From: JABWAN01 sp041918175
GTDB taxonomy: Bacteria > Zhuqueibacterota > Zhuqueibacteria > Zhuqueibacterales > Zhuqueibacteraceae
Assembly (NCBI GenBank): GCA_041918175.1
Contig: JAYRWE010000129.1
Location: 62,001-126,000 of the forward strand
Length of the DNA: 64,000 nt
Reading direction: 5' to 3'
Part shown: piece after piece, positions 40,763 through 47,819 of the stretch
Layout: every line of letters starts with the position of its first letter
Numbering within the stretch: position 1 is the stretch's first letter
Translations under genes and position numbers: made by a program
Notes under the pieces: model-generated
Databases searched by the model: none
Told to the model about the DNA's origin: nothing
Seen by the model: only the letters and a program-made list of their open reading frames with translations

Positions 40763-42052
40763 GTGAAAATTTTAAGGTATGATGAGCCGCAGGACCGGCA
40801 GGCTTTGTTGGAATTGTTTACGGTTGACCATTTTCAAATCGACCGCGTGTCGCGCACGGTGCGCGGCATTCTCGATGCGGTGCGCCACGGCGGCGATGCG
40901 GCGCTCTTGAGTTTTATTCATAAATATGACGGCATGATTCTCACCGCCGAAGATTTATCTGTGCCGATTTCGGCGTGGGATGAGGCCCGCACGCATGTGA
41001 CCACGGAGTTTTTACGCGCGCTCGAAATCGTGGGCCGCAACATTACTGCGTTCCATTTGCGCGAACTCGATGCTTCGTGGCAATTCGAGCGCGAGGGCGT
41101 GGTGTTGCGACAGAAGATCGTGCCGCTCAACTCCGTGGGCATTTATGTTCCCGGCGGGCGCGCGCTTTATCCTTCCACGGTGCTCATGCTCGCGCTACCC
41201 GCGCGCTTGGCCGGCGTGAAGCGCATCGTGATGGTCACGCCGCCGCACGCGAATGGCGTGAATCAACACTTGCTCGCGGCCGCGCACGCTGCGGGCGTCA
41301 CGGAAATCTATCAAGCGGGTGGCGCGCATGCGATTGCCGCGCTCGCGTTTGGCACCGAGACGATGGCGAAGGTGGATAAAATTGTCGGGCCGGGCAATGT
41401 GTATGTGACTGCGGCGAAGCGCCAAGTTTACGGCATGGTCGATATCGATAATCTCGCGGGCCCCGCGGAGATCGCGATTCTGGCGGATGAAACTGCGAAT
41501 GCGGAATGGATCGCGCGCGATTTGATTGCGCAACTGGAACATGACATCGCCGCGAAAGGCGTGTTGTTCACGGCTTCCGTGGAGTTGGCGGAGCAAGTTG
41601 CGGCGCGCGTGCAAGCGTTGGCGGAGACGGTGGCGCGCACGGAGATTGTGCATGCCGCGATGCAAAACGGTTGCGCCGTGGTGATTGTGCCTTCGCTTGC
41701 CGAAGGCGCGGCTGCGGTGAATGCGATTGCGCCGCAGCATTTGCAGATTATGACGGCTGCACCACGTGAGATGGCCGAGAGCATTCACAACGCCGGCTGC
41801 ATTTATTTGGGCGAATATTCTCCTGCAGTGCTTGGTGATTACGTTGCTGGAACGAATCACACTTTGCCCGCGGGCAATACGGCGCGTTTCGGCTCGCCGC
41901 TCGGTGTGATGGATTTTTGCAAGCGTGTGAGTTTGGTGGAATACGGCGCGGAAGCATTTCAACGCGAAAGACAAGCCGCAGAGTTGTTTGCGGAGATTGA
42001 AGATTTGCGGAATCACGCGGAGGCGCTGCGAATAAGGAGCCAAAAGGGATAA
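40763..42052 (+). CDS. hisD: Histidinol dehydrogenase family protein with altered catalytic residue
   Basis: A 429-residue HisD-family NAD enzyme. It has the expected motifs (YQAGGAHAIAALAFGTETM, VDKIVGPGNVYV, DNLAGPAEIAILAD, AGTNHTLPAGNTARFGSPL). Zn ligands corresponding to Gln259, His262, Asp360 and His419 of the E. coli enzyme are all present (AQLEH, GDYVAG, RNHAEAL). However, the catalytic Glu of the APEHL motif is Gln here (Gln325, before His326: IAPQHLQIM). HisD oxidises histidinol to histidine; a changed base may lower activity or mark a different alcohol substrate. The start is a GTG at 40763, preceded by GAGGA, giving the usual length. No other histidine gene is adjacent. Confidence 0.85.
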   Translation: MKILRYDEPQDRQALLELFTVDHFQIDRVSRTVRGILDAVRHGGDAALLSFIHKYDGMILTAEDLSVPISAWDEARTHVTTEFLRALEIVGRNITAFHLRELDASWQFEREGVVLRQKIVPLNSVGIYVPGGRALYPSTVLMLALPARLAGVKRIVMVTPPHANGVNQHLLAAAHAAGVTEIYQAGGAHAIAALAFGTETMAKVDKIVGPGNVYVTAAKRQVYGMVDIDNLAGPAEIAILADETANAEWIARDLIAQLEHDIAAKGVLFTASVELAEQVAARVQALAETVARTEIVHAAMQNGCAVVIVPSLAEGAAAVNAIAPQHLQIMTAAPREMAESIHNAGCIYLGEYSPAVLGDYVAGTNHTLPAGNTARFGSPLGVMDFCKRVSLVEYGAEAFQRERQAAELFAEIEDLRNHAEALRIRSQKG

Positions 42053-42081
42053 GGAGACAACGAGCCAAGAGTTTACAAGCT

Positions 42082-42456
42082 TTATTGCTTCGCCAACCAC
42101 GTCTCGATCTCGTGCAAAACGTGTTTCAAATCTTGCAGCGGTTTTCCCCGAAGGGGCGAAGTATGAACTTCGCCCTTTTCGTTATGGAAGTGATGAGGCG
42201 CGGTAGCGAGATTGGGATAGTGTGGCGCATTGTCCCAACGCAGGATCGGGCGATCGGTGAATAATTGATAAGCGTAGTGGCGAAAACTCGGCTCTTCATG
42301 CAACCAAAGTTGAAACTTGTAATTCTCCACGAGGCGGCAACGAATTTTTAGCTCAAGCTTTCCGCGCGGCGTTATGTCGTAGTTGACGATCCGCGCGTTT
42401 TGCACCAACGTACTTTTATGCAGGAGTTTTAATAGCGCGTCAACGAGAGATGGCAT
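42082..42456 (-). CDS. DUF6516-family protein
   Basis: A 124-residue cytoplasmic protein. The pattern of a hydrophobic strand, a Trp-containing middle (FQLWLHEEPSFRHYAYQLF) and the block RWDNAPHYPNLATAPHHFHN fits DUF6516, whose members are paired with small helical or DNA-binding proteins in toxin-antitoxin-like two-gene units. The His-rich stretch (PHHFHNEKG) could bind metal or act in catalysis. Its start overlaps the end of the upstream 106-residue gene by 17 bases, so both are translated together. The molecular activity of the family is not known to me; a toxin role is inferred only from the two-gene layout. Confidence 0.65.
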   Translation of the reverse strand: MPSLVDALLKLLHKSTLVQNARIVNYDITPRGKLELKIRCRLVENYKFQLWLHEEPSFRHYAYQLFTDRPILRWDNAPHYPNLATAPHHFHNEKGEVHTSPLRGKPLQDLKHVLHEIETWLAKQ

Positions 42457-42760
42457 GACTTAAATCCTGATATGTTTCTTGCCAATCGTTCAGCATGCTG
42501 CGCGCAGATTGCCACGCCAACCAATCGTCTTCCTGCGCCGGCGTGGCGCGACCCTGGAGACGCTTGGTAAATGCGGCGAAATCCATTTGGTGTTTCTGCT
42601 CCAACCGATGGATTCGTTTACGATAGTAAGATGTTTTGCTGCGCACTGCGGCAAGTGCAATTTCGCGCAAAGCCTCTTCAATGCTGGTGTATCGCTCTTT
42701 CGCGACGAGCGTATCGGCCACGGAAGTGAGTATGTGGGCGGGCGAACTTGTGTTTCGCAT
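42440..42760 (-). CDS. Small helical partner of the DUF6516 protein
   Basis: A 106-residue, largely helical, charged protein (RYTSIEEALREIALAAVRSK, then YYRKRIHRLEQKHQMDFAAF). No signal peptide, membrane segment or clear helix-turn-helix is seen. The ATG at 42760 follows AAAGGAA five bases upstream. Its stop lies inside the start of the DUF6516 gene, the usual antitoxin-first order. I recognise no named family, so the antitoxin role is inferred from position. Confidence 0.6.
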   Translation of the reverse strand: MRNTSSPAHILTSVADTLVAKERYTSIEEALREIALAAVRSKTSYYRKRIHRLEQKHQMDFAAFTKRLQGRATPAQEDDWLAWQSARSMLNDWQETYQDLSHAISR

Positions 42761-42848
42761 GTCGTTTCCTTTTTCAAAACCGATTATTGCGTTGCTGAGC
42801 GTGAATGAATATAGCTTCCCCCAAACAAAAATGCCAGAACTGCTGTCC

Positions 42849-43241
42849 TCAATCTTCCGCGTTCTCTCCCCTGCGCTCGCGCATCAATATCAGAATCGCG
42901 GCTTGCGGCACGACCAAATAATTCTTGCCGTCGACTTTGATTTCCACCGCAGCTTTGCGCAAGAAAACGGCAAAGTCGCCTTCCCGCGCTTGCATGGGAA
43001 TGTGGCGCGATTCGCGTCGACTCACGCGCCACGGCTCATCGTCCACTTCCTTAAAATCCGGCAAGGGCGTGCCCGGCCCCGTGGCTACAATCTTTCCGCT
43101 CTGCACGGATTCTTTTTCCACGGCCCATTTGGGCAAATACAATCCGACCTCGGTGCGCTCTTCACCCGCGTCGGGTTCGATCAACACACGATCGCCGACC
43201 ACGAGCAGTTGCGTGCGTTTGCCGCCTTTCGTTTTTTTCAT
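42849..43241 (-). CDS. GroES-like co-chaperonin variant
   Basis: A 130-residue protein with the GroES beta-barrel pattern: LLVVGDRVLIEPDAGEERT, the mobile-loop region ending GLYLP, then VQSGKIVATGPG and the C-terminal strands VDGKNYLVVPQAAILILM. It is about 30 residues longer than GroES because of an insert after GPG (LPDFKEVDDEPWRVSRRESR), where GroES proteins have a short turn. The start is 3 bases after the stop of the PNP-like gene, so it is co-translated with the salvage genes. No groEL lies nearby. It may be a second GroES or an unrelated scaffold; the standard groESL pair is presumably elsewhere. Confidence 0.75.
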   Translation of the reverse strand: MKKTKGGKRTQLLVVGDRVLIEPDAGEERTEVGLYLPKWAVEKESVQSGKIVATGPGTPLPDFKEVDDEPWRVSRRESRHIPMQAREGDFAVFLRKAAVEIKVDGKNYLVVPQAAILILMRERRGENAED

Positions 43242-43244
43242 TTT

Positions 43245-44051
43245 CTATCCAATACGTTTGATGAGACGTTGCACCAGTTCGGTAAAAGCACCCTCGGCAG
43301 CGTGCATGGCTTCGCATGCGGAAGAAGAGTTTGCCCGCAACCGCATCAGCGCGAGCACTTGCATGCGCCGCGAGATCGCGGTTAAAATTTCCGTTAGGCT
43401 GCATGCCGCAAGCGCATCGGCGCCGGCGCGCTTTGCCATTTCGATTTCTGCCGGCGTTTGGTGATGCGGCGCACGCAAGCAGAAGAGCACGCCGCGACGC
43501 AACGGAATATGCATGGCGCGCGCCACTTGCAATGCGATACTTTGCAATGTGGGAGAATAAGGCGCGGACATATCCGGCCAGCCCTCACCCCATTCTTTGC
43601 GATGCGCTCCCCGCAATGGATTGCGAAACGTCAAATTGATGTGATCGTCGAGCAGCAGCAACTCTCCCGCGGCAAAGTTTGGGTTGAGATTCGTTGCGCA
43701 GTCGGCCACGAGCAAGCGCTGCACGCCCACGCGGGCCATAACATGAATCAGCAAACTTTTTGACGTGGCTTCCTCATTGGCAAAGGTCGTGGCGGTGTTT
43801 GCAAGGAGCAAAATTTTTTTTCCACCGCACTCTCCGAAAATCCAATTTTGCCGAGCAATCGTGTGGGGCATTTCCGCCGTGGGAATCACACGCGGTTGCC
43901 GCAAATGCTCCGCGAACAGTGCAGTGTTTGCATGCAACAGCAACGCGAGGCGAGGAATAAACGGCGCACGGCTTTGGAAAAAAGCGGTTGCCTCCGCGAG
44001 GGCTTGTGCGTCAACGCGCGGAAATGCGGGAACCTCATGAATGACGCTCAT
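43245..44051 (-). CDS. Purine-nucleoside phosphorylase-like protein, probably non-canonical
   Basis: A 268-residue protein of the PNP/UDP superfamily. The recognisable class I PNP elements are NPNFAAGELLLLDDHINLTF (about 124-142), RNPLRG, DMS (160-162) and GADALAACSLTEIL (210-223). Several catalytic positions of class I PNP differ: the phosphate-site His region (human His64, His86) is absent, the TNAAGG motif reads ADCATN, and the purine-binding Glu201 is Gln (APHHQTPAE). It sits in a cdd-udk-tdk salvage run and precedes a GroES-like gene by 3 bases. It may have a shifted substrate or be inactive. The alternative, a distant phosphorylase of other specificity, cannot be excluded. Confidence 0.7.
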   Translation of the reverse strand: MSVIHEVPAFPRVDAQALAEATAFFQSRAPFIPRLALLLHANTALFAEHLRQPRVIPTAEMPHTIARQNWIFGECGGKKILLLANTATTFANEEATSKSLLIHVMARVGVQRLLVADCATNLNPNFAAGELLLLDDHINLTFRNPLRGAHRKEWGEGWPDMSAPYSPTLQSIALQVARAMHIPLRRGVLFCLRAPHHQTPAEIEMAKRAGADALAACSLTEILTAISRRMQVLALMRLRANSSSACEAMHAAEGAFTELVQRLIKRIG

Positions 44052-44195
44052 AAAGAAATTCCTTTGCCCGAGGCGCTATGGCGCGCGGAGCGAAACGCAG
44101 CGCCTTGAAGCCAATCCCAAAACCATCCTGCAATTCATGCCCGAGTGATTTTATCGCGCAACATTACAAACCTCACGAGGTTTGGGGATCGGCAC

Positions 44196-44756
44196 TTACT
44201 CTGCGTTCGGCGGCACATAACATTTGCGACAACGCGCTTCATACATTTCCGTTGCGCCCACAACCACGCGGTCGCGCGCCATCGTCAAGCGCTGTGTAAA
44301 CGTCGCCGGCTCGCCGCATTGAATACAGATGGCTTGCGCTTTCGTCACTTGCTCGGCAATGGCCATGAGTTGCGGCATCGGCTCGAACGGAATGCCGCGA
44401 TAATCCATATCAAGCCCGGCAATGATCACACGCACACCGCGTTGCGCGAGGGTGTTGCAGACGGCAATCAAACTGTTGTCAAAGAATTGCCCTTCGTCGA
44501 TGCCGAGGACTTGCGCGTCGCCGGCTTTTTCTAAAATTTCGTGCGCATTGCGCACGGGTTCGGAGCGCAGCTTTTGTTCATTGTGCGAAACGATGTGATC
44601 GTTGGCGTAGCGTGTGTCAATGGCCGGTTTGAAAATCGCGACACGTTGTTTGGCGATTTGCGCGCGGCGCAAACGGCGAATTAATTCTTCGGTTTTGCCG
44701 CTGAACATGCTGCCGCAGACAACTTCAATGGAGCCGGTGGCAAAGGAGGTGGGCAT
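44196..44756 (-). CDS. tdk: Thymidine kinase
   Basis: A 186-residue type II thymidine kinase. The ATG at 44756 (MPTSFATGSIEVVCGSMFSG) gives the family start. Walker A (GSMFSGKTEEL), the catalytic Asp-Glu pair of the Walker B-like site (LGIDEGQFF), the lasso region and a structural zinc site (CIQCGE...CRKCY) are all present. It phosphorylates thymidine and deoxyuridine with ATP for salvage. It follows udk by about 40 bases on the same strand and precedes the PNP-like gene; the whole run salvages nucleosides. Confidence 0.92.
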   Translation of the reverse strand: MPTSFATGSIEVVCGSMFSGKTEELIRRLRRAQIAKQRVAIFKPAIDTRYANDHIVSHNEQKLRSEPVRNAHEILEKAGDAQVLGIDEGQFFDNSLIAVCNTLAQRGVRVIIAGLDMDYRGIPFEPMPQLMAIAEQVTKAQAICIQCGEPATFTQRLTMARDRVVVGATEMYEARCRKCYVPPNAE

Positions 44757-44796
44757 AACGCGTTCGATGTTTCCTTTCTCTGGAAATGGGTTCGGA

Positions 44797-45426
44797 CTAT
44801 TCTCGTTCGCGCAAGAGCGCTTCGATTTTGGTGCGCAACAAATCAATCGCCACGAGATTGTAACCGCCTTCGGGAATGATCAAATCCGCGTAGCGCTTGG
44901 AAGGCTCGACGAATTGCAGGTGCATGGGGCGCACGCTGTTTTCATATTGCTCCATCACGGATTCGAGCGAGCGGCCGCGTTCGCGAATGTCGCGTTTCAA
45001 CCGGCGAATAAAGCGCAGATCCGCGTCGGTATCCACATAGACTTTGATATCCATCAACGCGCGCAGGTGCGGATTATCCAAAATCAAAATGCCTTCGAGA
45101 ATAATGACGTCATGCGGGCCGGTGCTGCGGGTTTCGGTTTTGCGCAAGTGCTTGGTGAAATCGTAGATGGGAATCTCAATGGAGTGGCCGTGCAGCAGCG
45201 CTTCGATATGCTGCACAAGCAATTCGGAATCAATGGCATCGGGATGATCGAAATTCTGCCCTGCGCGTTGCTCAAAAGGAAGGTGGCTGAGGTTCTTGTA
45301 ATAGGAGTCTTGCTCGACAACGATGACACGATCGGAGCCGAGCGTACTGATGATACGTTGCGTGACCATCGTTTTGCCGGAGCCGGAGCCGCCGGCTAGC
45401 CCCATCAATATGCCGCGTTTTCTCAA
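44797..45426 (-). CDS. udk: Uridine kinase
   Basis: A 209-residue kinase with the Walker A motif GLAGGSGSGKT and the uridine-kinase motifs DSYYKNL, FDHPDAID, PIYDFTKHLR and VIILEGIL. It makes UMP and CMP from uridine and cytidine. The start is a TTG at 45426 (LRKRGILMGLAGG), four bases after the cdd stop, with GGAG about 9 bases before it. An internal ATG at 45405 would cut into the first strand, so the TTG is preferred. Confidence 0.92.
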   Translation of the reverse strand: MRKRGILMGLAGGSGSGKTMVTQRIISTLGSDRVIVVEQDSYYKNLSHLPFEQRAGQNFDHPDAIDSELLVQHIEALLHGHSIEIPIYDFTKHLRKTETRSTGPHDVIILEGILILDNPHLRALMDIKVYVDTDADLRFIRRLKRDIRERGRSLESVMEQYENSVRPMHLQFVEPSKRYADLIIPEGGYNLVAIDLLRTKIEALLRERE

Positions 45427-45430
45427 AGCC

Positions 45431-45835
45431 TCACTCCAAGGTTAATAGGCGATCATCGAAAGCCTCGGGCAGAAGTTCGCGCAAGTGGAGTGATCGGGTT
45501 GCGCCCGCGGCATTAATTAAAATGACTTCCAGGTTTCTGGCATAATCCCACAACACTTGCCGGCACGCGCCGCACGGCGAGCAAAATTCCTTCGTGTCGG
45601 CGCACACGGCGATCCGTTCAAACACATGCTCCCCTTCGGAGAGCGCTTTGTAGAGCGCCACGCGTTCGGCGCAACACGTCAGCCCAAACGAACTCGATTC
45701 CACGTTGCAGCCTTCATAGATTTTCCCGGAGGCCGTGAGCAATGCTGCGCCAACTTTGAAACGCGAGTATGGCGCTTGCGCAAAAGTTTTTGCATGGTGG
45801 GCGGCAAGCAGCAATTGTTCAAAACTGGTTTTCAT
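45431..45835 (-). CDS. cdd: Cytidine deaminase
   Basis: A 134-residue homotetrameric-type cytidine deaminase. Zinc and catalytic residues are visible: Cys-Ala-Glu (LTCCAERVAL) and Pro-Cys-x-x-Cys (SPCGACRQVL). It turns cytidine and deoxycytidine into uridine and deoxyuridine. It heads the cdd-udk-tdk run; a terminator just upstream separates it from ssb. Confidence 0.93.
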   Translation of the reverse strand: MKTSFEQLLLAAHHAKTFAQAPYSRFKVGAALLTASGKIYEGCNVESSSFGLTCCAERVALYKALSEGEHVFERIAVCADTKEFCSPCGACRQVLWDYARNLEVILINAAGATRSLHLRELLPEAFDDRLLTLE

Positions 45836-45871
45836 GAGGCCTATGAATGAAGAACCGCGTTGGCAACAAGT

Positions 45872-45910
45872 AAAAAAAATCCGAGCCTAGCGAACCGGAC
45901 TCGGATTTGA
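45872..45910 (-). terminator. Rho-independent terminator of ssb
   Basis: On the minus strand, AAATCCGAG and CTCGGATTT form a stem around TCCGGTTCGCTAGG, followed by a run of eight Ts. It ends the ssb transcript 30 bases past the gene. Confidence 0.85.
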
Positions 45911-45940
45911 AAAGTCATTAGGCAAGACGCCTTTCGCGCG

Positions 45941-46381
45941 TTAAAACGGCAAGTCTTCTTCACCGTGGCCGCCGCCGCCGGCCGGTGGCAGGAAATCATC
46001 GCCCGGTGGAGGAATTTCTGTGGAGCCGCCACCTCCGCCGTCCTGCTTCTTGCCGAGAAATTGCACTGTGAGCGCAACCACTTCTGTGATGTAGCGTTTC
46101 TGCCCTTTGTCGTCGTCCCAAGAGCGCGTCTGCAAGCGGCCTTCAACGTAAACTTGTTGGCCTTTTTTAAGATATTCGCCCATTACTTCCGCGGTGCGGC
46201 CAAACGTGACAATGCGATGCCACTCCGTGCGCTCTTGGAGCGCACCCGTCTTGTCTTTATAAGACTCCGTTGTCGCAACGCTGAAGTTGGCAATCGCAAC
46301 GTTCCCTGGAGTATACTTCATCTCCGGATCTTTGCCGACGTGCCCGATGAGCATGACTTTGTTGAGTCCGCGTGACGCCAT
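45941..46381 (-). CDS. ssb: Single-stranded DNA-binding protein
   Basis: A 146-residue SSB. Residues 1-108 are the OB fold (GLNKVMLIGHVGKDPEMKYT, FSVATTESYKDK, VYVEGRLQTRSW). A Gly/Pro-rich linker follows, and the tail ends EEDLPF, the tip that binds partner proteins. GGGGAG lies 5 bases before the ATG. It has its own terminator and a possible promoter (46445-46471). Confidence 0.95.
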   Translation of the reverse strand: MASRGLNKVMLIGHVGKDPEMKYTPGNVAIANFSVATTESYKDKTGALQERTEWHRIVTFGRTAEVMGEYLKKGQQVYVEGRLQTRSWDDDKGQKRYITEVVALTVQFLGKKQDGGGGGSTEIPPPGDDFLPPAGGGGHGEEDLPF

Positions 46382-46444
46382 GATGCTCCCCTTTCCTGCT
46401 TTGGTTCACAACCGTGCAACGCATGAATTTAGATGGTGCTTTAG

Positions 46445-46471
46445 GGTATAGATTTTTTTTAAGTGAGTCAA
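46445..46471 (-). promoter_or_regulatory. Candidate ssb promoter
   Basis: On the minus strand, TTGACT (46471-46466) and TATACC (46450-46445) are 15 bases apart, shorter than ideal. The -35 box overlaps the end of fbp. Confidence 0.35.
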
Positions 46472-47475
46472 GCACTTTGTTGAGAGAGAAAGCGCACGGC
46501 CTCGGCAACATCGTCGCCGGAGCCGAGAATGAGTGGCGTGCGTTGGTGCAAAGCCGTGGGTTGAATGCTCATGATGCGTTGCGTGCCGTCGCTGGCAGCG
46601 CCGCCGGCTTGTTCTGCGATAAACGCCAACGGGTTGGCTTCATATAATAAACGCAGTTTGCCGGTCGGATTTTTTTTGTCCGCGGGATAAAGAAAAATCC
46701 CGCCGTACAGGAGATTGCGATGAAAGTCTGAAACCAACGAACCGATATAGCGCGCGGAATACGGCCGGTTTGTCGCTTTGTCGTTCGCCTTCACGTGCGC
46801 GATGTAATTCTGCATGCCCGTGGTCCAATTCGCAGAGTTGCCTTCGTTGGTGCTGTAAATTTTTCCGCGTTTGGGAATTTGAATGTTTTCGTGCGAGAGC
46901 AAAAACTCGCCGACCGTAGGATCGAGCGTGAAGCCGTGCACGCCTTGTCCGGAGGTGTAAACCAAAATTGTTGAAGAGCCATAGAGCACGTACCCTGCGC
47001 CTACTTGCTTATCGCCCGATTGCACCGCGTCTTCCAATTCGCCGCGTCCTTCTTTGCTCACGCGCCGATGAATCGAAAAAATCGTTCCGATGCTTACGTT
47101 CGCATCGATGTTCGAAGAACCGTCGAGCGGATCATAAAGCAAAACATAGTGGCCGCATTCAAACTCTTCGGGAATGGGAATCAAATCGTCGCGCTCTTCG
47201 CTGGCCATGCAACACAGCCGGCCCGTGTGATCCATCGCGCGAAAGATAACGTCATCGGCATATTCATCGAGCTTGCGCACCATTTCGCCTTGCACATTTT
47301 CCGAGCCAGTGAAGCCGAGTATATCCACCAAGCCCGCGCGCCGCACCTCGCGTGAAATGACTTTTGCGGCGAATGCCATATCATAAAGCAAAGCGGAAAA
47401 CTCGCCCGTGGCTTTGGGAAAACGCTTTTGTTGGTCGATGATGTGCCGCTCGATGGTCATTAGCTTCTTGGGCAT
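46468..47475 (-). CDS. fbp: Fructose-1,6-bisphosphatase class 1
   Basis: A 335-residue class I FBPase. The metal-binding motif YDPLDGSSNID and the substrate-binding stretch (YSARYIGSLVSDFHRNLLYG) are present, as is the GKLRLLYEANPLAFIAEQAGG block. It hydrolyses fructose-1,6-bisphosphate, the committed step of gluconeogenesis. The start at 47475 (MPKKLMTIERHI) follows AGGAG; a longer in-frame start at 47595 adds 40 residues unlike the family. The stop lies just before the ssb promoter region, and GH57 is divergently transcribed upstream. Confidence 0.94.
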   Translation of the reverse strand: MPKKLMTIERHIIDQQKRFPKATGEFSALLYDMAFAAKVISREVRRAGLVDILGFTGSENVQGEMVRKLDEYADDVIFRAMDHTGRLCCMASEERDDLIPIPEEFECGHYVLLYDPLDGSSNIDANVSIGTIFSIHRRVSKEGRGELEDAVQSGDKQVGAGYVLYGSSTILVYTSGQGVHGFTLDPTVGEFLLSHENIQIPKRGKIYSTNEGNSANWTTGMQNYIAHVKANDKATNRPYSARYIGSLVSDFHRNLLYGGIFLYPADKKNPTGKLRLLYEANPLAFIAEQAGGAASDGTQRIMSIQPTALHQRTPLILGSGDDVAEAVRFLSQQSA

Positions 47476-47819
47476 GTCAATCTCCTGTGGTTGGCAACCA
47501 AGGCAAGGTCTTGCTGCACGCGCTGAACGAGCACGTGCGACTTTGCCGACAAAATGATTTTGGATGAATAATGGCGCGGTGGCGAGTGCGGCCAATTTAA
47601 ACTCGAAGGCGAAAAAGTCAAGCGCGAAGTCGGCTGCTTCCTTTTGGCGGGAGCCGTTGTCGCGTGTTGCGGATAAAAGCGAAGTCGGGTTTCAACATAA
47701 ATGACGCAAGCGTGAATGCCGTGCGGCATATTCGCCGTCAAACCGCTTGCGCTTTCGGACGGAATTTTGTATCCTGCCCGCACGAAAAATATCATCATGG
47801 AATAACAGGACGACACTGC
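47476..47819. other. Intergenic region between divergent fbp and GH57 genes
   Basis: No gene is supported in the 344 bases. A promoter-like pair for the GH57 gene lies at 47747-47775; I see no clear fbp promoter. Confidence 0.5.
47747..47775 (+). promoter_or_regulatory. Candidate promoter of the GH57 gene
   Basis: TTGCGC (47747-47752) and TATCCT (47770-47775) are 17 bases apart, 45 bases before the ATG. Confidence 0.45.

Noticed and set aside
40763..42052. Part of a histidine operon
   Set aside because: No other his gene lies nearby; flanks are pabBC on the other strand and a DUF6516 pair.
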